Shown here: positions 26,902 through 32,179 of the stretch, one piece after another
How the letters are laid out: each line of letters begins with the position of its first letter
How positions within the stretch are numbered: position 1 is the first letter of the stretch
Assembly (NCBI GenBank): GCA_027011385.1
Contig: JALVAD010000190.1
Span: 1-32,179, forward strand
Length of the DNA: 32,179 bases
Origin: Saprospiraceae bacterium
GTDB taxonomy: Bacteria > Bacteroidota > Bacteroidia > Chitinophagales > Saprospiraceae
Direction of reading: 5' to 3'
Notes under the pieces: generated by a model
What the model was told of the DNA's origin: nothing
What the model saw: only the letters and a program-made list of their open reading frames with translations
Database searches by the model: none
Made by a program: the position numbers and the translations under genes

Positions 26902-28785
26902 TTAACGATTTAATTCCAAAACATTATTACTCTTATCCACATCAACAATCCAATCATCTCCAAGAGTTATTTTGCTAATCTCATCAAATCGTTTTAGTGG
27001 GAAAATCAGCTTGTTATTTGCATTTTTCCAAACCTTTAAATTCAATTCAATATTACTACTTGTACCGTCTTTATAATATATTTTTATCTTCACAGGCAAA
27101 GCCAAATGACCGATATTGTTCACTGCCAAGTTCCTTTCATCCTCAATTGAAATGCCCATATCTGCATATCCAAAGTCAAAAAACCAATTTTCCCAAAACC
27201 AGTTCAAATCTTCTCCTGCTAAGTCATTGATCGAATTAAAATAATCGTACGGCATCGGGTGTTTCCCTCCCCATCGTTTCATATATCCTCTCTGAGCCTT
27301 TAAAAATCTGTCTTTTCCAAGATAGTTCAATAAATAATAGTAGGCTAAAAACGGTTTGTTATAACTGGCTTGTCTGTAAGGCCATCTAAGTCTCAGCAAA
27401 TCTACAGGAACAAAAATAGGAACTTCCAAATCACTTCCTGCAAACTGTGCATAAGTACCCATCCTTCTTTGCAAATAATTATAGTCACTATCTTTACCCA
27501 AGTGGTCTTCTATATAGAAACTAGGAAAAAAAGTAGCCCAGCCCTCGTCCATCCATGCATATTTTCTTTCATTTGTGCCAACAAAAAATGGAAAATAAGT
27601 GTGTCCGACCTCGTGATATGTCAAACCCACATTTCCCACCCAAGTATTATCCTCTGCATCATTGCACATCATTGGAAATTCCATACCTGCATTCCCATTG
27701 AATATTTTCATGGATGGATAAGGATATGGAATTCCGGGAATTTTATTGGAATAATTGGTTAATATTGTATCCAAAAGGTTGATTATTCGAGGGTAAAATT
27801 TTCTATCCTTGGCATATGCAGTGCAAAGAAAAGTTTTTCTGCCTGTTTCTTTGTCAACCACAATGGTCTTAGCATCCCACCTGAATCTATTGGATGTACC
27901 TAGAGCAAAATCAGGAACGTGCTTAGCTTTATAATGCCAAGTTAATTTTTTATTTGGTAAAGTTACATCTCTCTTTTCAACTTCTTCTTTCTTGATTATA
28001 CTCACCATTTTACCTACTTCATGAGCATCTTTCCATCGTTTGAGATACTCCGGAGATAATACTTTATCGGGATTTTGCAATTCCCCTGTCGCCCAAACTT
28101 TGAAATCTCCGGGAACAGTTATATTGACATCATAATCCGCATATTCTCCATAAAATTCGCCAAAACCGGTATAATTGTGTCTGTCCCACCCATTGATATC
28201 ATCATAAACCGCAATTTTTGGATAAAAATATGTTATCATAAAAGTACTGTCCCCGTAATTCCCCGAACGAATAACTGCATTGCGAGGAAAACTATATGTC
28301 CACTCAAAACTTAAATCAATTGATGAATTAGGCGACAATGGACTGGCCAAATCTATAAACATATTTGTACCCGATCTTCTTATATTTTTGCTATCGGTTG
28401 ATACTTCCTTATTTCTAACCTTGAGTTTGCTGATTACAACCCCATCGTGCATAATCTTTCGATTCATTCCCCAATCGTGAATATAGTTATCTTTTTTATA
28501 AATATCCCCGAGAAGAGTTATTGTTAATCTATTCAAGGTATCAGGACTATTATTCTTATATGTGATACTTTCTTTACCTGTCAATAAATATGTTTCCGGA
28601 TTGAAATCGATATCAATTTTATACACGGGCTTATTTTGCCAATATTTATTGCCTGGCGTCCCTTTACCGGATCTGGATTTAGTTTTTATAGCTTTTGCCA
28701 TATTCCTTGGCATATACAATTCTGTTTTTTGTGCAAAAAGAATCACCGGAAAAATAAAAGACAAAATATAAACAATAGTTTTCAT
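26902..28785 (-). CDS. M1-family zinc metallopeptidase, secreted
   Basis: HEVGH-x18-E zinc motif (TYHEVGHTYFPFFVGTNERKYAWMDEGW), GMEFPMM exopeptidase-like motif, N-terminal signal peptide. Confidence 0.92.
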   Translation of the reverse strand: MKTIVYILSFIFPVILFAQKTELYMPRNMAKAIKTKSRSGKGTPGNKYWQNKPVYKIDIDFNPETYLLTGKESITYKNNSPDTLNRLTITLLGDIYKKDNYIHDWGMNRKIMHDGVVISKLKVRNKEVSTDSKNIRRSGTNMFIDLASPLSPNSSIDLSFEWTYSFPRNAVIRSGNYGDSTFMITYFYPKIAVYDDINGWDRHNYTGFGEFYGEYADYDVNITVPGDFKVWATGELQNPDKVLSPEYLKRWKDAHEVGKMVSIIKKEEVEKRDVTLPNKKLTWHYKAKHVPDFALGTSNRFRWDAKTIVVDKETGRKTFLCTAYAKDRKFYPRIINLLDTILTNYSNKIPGIPYPYPSMKIFNGNAGMEFPMMCNDAEDNTWVGNVGLTYHEVGHTYFPFFVGTNERKYAWMDEGWATFFPSFYIEDHLGKDSDYNYLQRRMGTYAQFAGSDLEVPIFVPVDLLRLRWPYRQASYNKPFLAYYYLLNYLGKDRFLKAQRGYMKRWGGKHPMPYDYFNSINDLAGEDLNWFWENWFFDFGYADMGISIEDERNLAVNNIGHLALPVKIKIYYKDGTSSNIELNLKVWKNANNKLIFPLKRFDEISKITLGDDWIVDVDKSNNVLELNR

Positions 28786-29034
28786 GATACTTAATTTAAA
28801 ATTTTTTAAACCTCAAAAATAAAAAATAAAATTCTTTCACAGTTTAGATTGATATAATAATTTAATAAAAAGCAAAAACTAGATTGAGCCAAGGGGTCAA
28901 AGAACTATTATTCAATCATTCTAATAATAAAACCTTAATTTAATATTAATAAATTATTTGTTTTGTTATTTTTGGGGTTTTAATGTATTGCTGTTAATGA
29001 TTAACTCGTTACATAGAACAAAACTAGGCAAATA

Positions 29035-30453
29035 ATGAATGAATCAATTGTTAGTATATTTATGAAATGGTGTGGTGAGACACCTTACAAAATCACACCA
29101 CTACCTCAATCAGGTTCTAGCAGAAAATACTATAGAATCAAATCATCAAATCACATAGCTATTGGTGTTGAGAATACCGATCGAAAGGAAAATATTGCTT
29201 TTTTGGAATTCACAAAGCACTTTCTGAATAAAGGGATAAATGTACCTGAAATTCTTTTTTCAGATATTGATAACGATGTTTATCTCTTGGAAGATTTAGG
29301 GGATATTACCTTGTTTTCATATTTGACAGACAAAAAGAAAACAGGCAAATTTCCTGCAAAACTCAAAAGTGTATATAAGCAAGTCTTGGATCAATTGCCT
29401 GAAATTCAAATTAAAGCTTCTGAGGGACTACCTTATATATACTGTTATCCTCGCGCGGAATTTGACAAACAATCGATGATGTGGGATTTGAGCTATTTTA
29501 AATATTATTTTTTGAAATTAGCCCAAATTGAGTTTGATGAACAAGCTCTTGAAAATGACTTTCAAGCTTTCACAGATTATTTACTTACTGCTGATAGAGA
29601 TTATTTCCTGTATCGTGATTTTCAATCCAGAAATATAATGCTCAAAGGCGAAAAAATATATTTCATTGACTATCAAGGAGGGAGAAAAGGAGCATTGCAA
29701 TATGATGTCGCTTCACTGCTCTACGACGCTAAGGCTGCGATACCGGATGAGATAAGAGATGAGCTATTGGAATACTATATCAATAATTTAAATAAATATA
29801 TAAAGGTAGATGAAGTCAAATTCAAGAATTATTATTTCGGATATGTATTGATACGTATAATGCAAGCGATGGGTGCTTATGGTTTCAGGGGATTTTACGA
29901 GAAAAAAGCACATTTCTTAGCGAGTATTCCTTATGCTATAAAAAATATGAAAGGAATACTTGAAAAGATACAATTACCAATAGAGTTACCTACATTAATG
30001 TCTGTCTTAGATAAATTGGTAAATTCGGAAAGACTTCAAAAAATAGGAAAAGAAAGAAAAAAACTAACGGTTAGCGTAAATAGTTTTTCATACAAAAGGG
30101 GAATACCAATTGATGAATCCGGACATGGTGGCGGTTTTGCATTTGATTGTAGAGCGCTTAATAATCCCGGAAGATATGAGCAGTACAAAAAACTGACAGG
30201 CAAAGACCTTAAAGTGATAAATTTTTTGGAACAAGAAGAAGATGTACATAAATTTATTAAAAATGTGAAGGGGTTAATTGATATATCTCTAAATACATAT
30301 CTAAGACGGGAATTCAGTAACTTAATGATAAATTTTGGTTGTACCGGAGGTCAGCACAGGTCGGTTTATATGGCTGAATATTTTGCCAATTACCTCAAGA
30401 ACAAATACAATGTAAAAGTAGTGCTAAGGCATAGGGAACAAGAAATGAAGTAG
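29035..30453 (+). CDS. Fusion protein: APH-type phosphotransferase domain plus RapZ C-terminal domain
   Basis: N-terminal kinase-like DNDVYLLEDLGDITLFSYL and YRDFQSRNIMLKGEKIYFIDYQGGRKGALQYDVASLLYD; C-terminal SFSYKRGIPIDESGHGGGFAFDCRALNNPGRY...INFGCTGGQHRSVYMAEYFANYL...LRHREQE, the RapZ C-terminal signature. Confidence 0.92.
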   Translation: MNESIVSIFMKWCGETPYKITPLPQSGSSRKYYRIKSSNHIAIGVENTDRKENIAFLEFTKHFLNKGINVPEILFSDIDNDVYLLEDLGDITLFSYLTDKKKTGKFPAKLKSVYKQVLDQLPEIQIKASEGLPYIYCYPRAEFDKQSMMWDLSYFKYYFLKLAQIEFDEQALENDFQAFTDYLLTADRDYFLYRDFQSRNIMLKGEKIYFIDYQGGRKGALQYDVASLLYDAKAAIPDEIRDELLEYYINNLNKYIKVDEVKFKNYYFGYVLIRIMQAMGAYGFRGFYEKKAHFLASIPYAIKNMKGILEKIQLPIELPTLMSVLDKLVNSERLQKIGKERKKLTVSVNSFSYKRGIPIDESGHGGGFAFDCRALNNPGRYEQYKKLTGKDLKVINFLEQEEDVHKFIKNVKGLIDISLNTYLRREFSNLMINFGCTGGQHRSVYMAEYFANYLKNKYNVKVVLRHREQEMK

Positions 30454-30482
30454 ATTTTTTTAGTAGCAAAAAACAAGCTATT

Positions 30483-31418
30483 TTGAAGCGATTATCGATT
30501 ATAATACCTATTTTTAATGAAGAACGAATCTTACCGGAACTGTTCCAAAGAGTAACTGATGCTGCAAGAAGCATCACTTCTGATTACGAATTGATTTTTG
30601 TCAATGATGGTAGCAAGGATAAATCTATCGACATATTAAAACAATTTGCCAAACAAGATAAAAATGTCAAATACATCGATTTTTCACGTAATTTCGGGCA
30701 TCAAATAGCCGTATCGGCCGGTTTGGATTTTTCTTCAGGGCAGGCAGTAGTCATCATTGACGGTGACCTTCAAGATCCACCCGAACTTATACCCGAGATG
30801 TATAAGAAATATAAAGAGGGCTATCCTGTGGTTTATGCGAAAAGAAAAGAAAGAAAAGGAGAAACTCCGTTCAAAAAACTTACAGCGAAACTATTCTATC
30901 GCATATTACAAAAATTGACTTCTATTGATATTCCTTTGGACACAGGTGATTTCAGGCTAATAGACAGGAAAGTTGTGGACAATCTGAAAAAAATGACAGA
31001 GCAGAATAAATTTCTACGAGGTCAGATTGCTTGGATGGGATACAAATCTACTTATGTTGAGTTTATAAGAGATGAGAGGAGATTTGGCAATACAGGATAT
31101 CCATTAAGCAGGATGGTGAAATTCGCTATTGATGGAATCACAGGATTTTCCAACAAACCATTGGTATATGTCAGAAATATGGGAATATTGGTTTCTATCT
31201 TCGCATTTTTGATAATGCTCTATGCTCTGTACTCTTATTTTGTTTTGGAAAGAGTGATTACCGGCTGGACATCGATGATAGTAGCATCTATGTTTATAGG
31301 AGGTATTCAGTTGCTTTCTATCGGTATTATTGGCGAATATATAGGCAGAATCAATACTGATGTCAGAAATAGACCTTTGTATTTTATTAATGAAAGTAAT
31401 ATTAAACAAGAGAATTAG
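30483..31418 (+). CDS. Family 2 glycosyltransferase, DPM1/GtrB-like, with two C-terminal TM helices
   Basis: LSIIIPIFNEERILPELFQRV, LIFVNDGSKDKSIDIL, RNFGHQIAVSAGLDFSSGQAVVIIDGDLQDPPELI; two TM segments near the C-terminus. TTG start. Confidence 0.95.
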   Translation: MKRLSIIIPIFNEERILPELFQRVTDAARSITSDYELIFVNDGSKDKSIDILKQFAKQDKNVKYIDFSRNFGHQIAVSAGLDFSSGQAVVIIDGDLQDPPELIPEMYKKYKEGYPVVYAKRKERKGETPFKKLTAKLFYRILQKLTSIDIPLDTGDFRLIDRKVVDNLKKMTEQNKFLRGQIAWMGYKSTYVEFIRDERRFGNTGYPLSRMVKFAIDGITGFSNKPLVYVRNMGILVSIFAFLIMLYALYSYFVLERVITGWTSMIVASMFIGGIQLLSIGIIGEYIGRINTDVRNRPLYFINESNIKQEN

Positions 31419-31560
31419 AAGAGTGCCCAATATTTTAATCGGTTTCACAATCGCTAACGAGCTTATTAGTCCTATATGCTACTTAAGACTCAGAAGCCCG
31501 TTAGGGATTCTGAAGCTAACTCCTACAGAAAATATTAATACACAAATAATTTCTTAGAAT

Positions 31561-31604
31561 ATAGCACGTTATTTAATTTGAGTAACGTGTTACTATTTTT
31601 TTAT
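31561..31604 (+). terminator. Probable Rho-independent terminator after GT2 gene
   Basis: AGCACGTTA-TTTAATTTGAG-TAACGTGTT stem-loop followed within a few nt by a T-run. Confidence 0.65.
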
Positions 31605-31625
31605 TATGAAAGAAAACATGAAAAT

Positions 31626-32179
31626 ATGAATAAAAGAATACGTAATCTAGTAATGTTTTTGATTATTTTATTTAGTATTGATTTAAGTGGCCAGTATAGT
31701 TTTTTATTTGAAGTGAGTGATGGCAATAATGAAACTAAATACTCAACATATAAAGATTATTCAAGATTGTATAATTATGGAATTGGATGTAGGTATGATT
31801 TGACAAAATCTCTTAGTATTGGTTCAAAAGTAAATTATTTGAGTTTTAAATACCAAATAGATGGTAAAGGTACACATCTTAAACAAGGAGGCAAACGAAT
31901 TCAAGATGGTCAATTAAGAAATTGGCTTCTGAGTAAATATTATAGTCTTAATTTCAATCTTAGGTATAAGTTCTACGGTTTTTTTACCGGGTTGGGTTTC
32001 GGTATTGGAGGAAGTGATATTAAAACAAAATGGGACTATCATTTTACTGATTTCAAGGAAATAGATACCGAACAATATTTTACAGATATTTACGAAAGAA
32101 TTTTGACTTATGATGTTTCATTTAGATTGGGGTATGCCTATACATACAAAGATTTTATATCACTTGGGGTATATTGGGA
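31626..32179 (+). CDS. Outer-membrane beta-barrel-like secreted protein, truncated at window end
   Basis: ATG at 31626, missing from the ORF track (no stop in window): MNKRIRNLVMFLIILFSIDLSGQYSFLFEVSDGNNETKY...YGFFTGLGFGIGGSDIK...YDVSFRLGYAYTYKDFISLGVYW; signal peptide and alternating hydrophobic strands. Confidence 0.75.
   Translation, partial: MNKRIRNLVMFLIILFSIDLSGQYSFLFEVSDGNNETKYSTYKDYSRLYNYGIGCRYDLTKSLSIGSKVNYLSFKYQIDGKGTHLKQGGKRIQDGQLRNWLLSKYYSLNFNLRYKFYGFFTGLGFGIGGSDIKTKWDYHFTDFKEIDTEQYFTDIYERILTYDVSFRLGYAYTYKDFISLGVYW

Overview
AT-rich bacterial window, probably Bacteroidota/Ignavibacteria-Kapabacteria-like, judging from a T9SS-type C-terminal sorting domain, a Bacteroidota-style -7 motif and weak Shine-Dalgarno use. 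No rRNA, tRNA, CRISPR array or transposase was recognised. Housekeeping genes are gpmI, tex and uvrA. Surface or envelope genes are a 1649-aa T9SS-sorted protein, a MORN/TonB-C lipoprotein, an M1 metallopeptidase, a phosphotransferase-RapZ(C) fusion and a GT2 glycosyltransferase. The notable region is 6.0-17.2 kb, an apparent extracytoplasmic respiratory cluster. It encodes a Tat-exported PsrA/PhsA-like molybdoenzyme, a 4x[4Fe-4S] subunit, an NrfD/PsrC-like membrane subunit, two membrane-anchored rhodanese-fold proteins, a 12-heme-motif putative lipoprotein cytochrome, a Crp/Fnr regulator, a tandem-rhodanese lipoprotein, a porin and a secreted tandem rhodanese. The two membrane-anchored rhodaneses have lost the catalytic Cys, and both end in a Lys-rich linker, an acidic tract and a C-terminal ...EDEGC. 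Perfect TTGAT-N4-ATCAA (FNR-type) palindromes lie in the promoter region of the molybdoenzyme operon and upstream of the regulator. The best candidate for an undescribed system is this rhodanese-rich sulfur (or selenium/tellurium) oxyanion or polysulfide respiration module with terminal-Cys acidic-tail rhodaneses. Substrate and function are inference.
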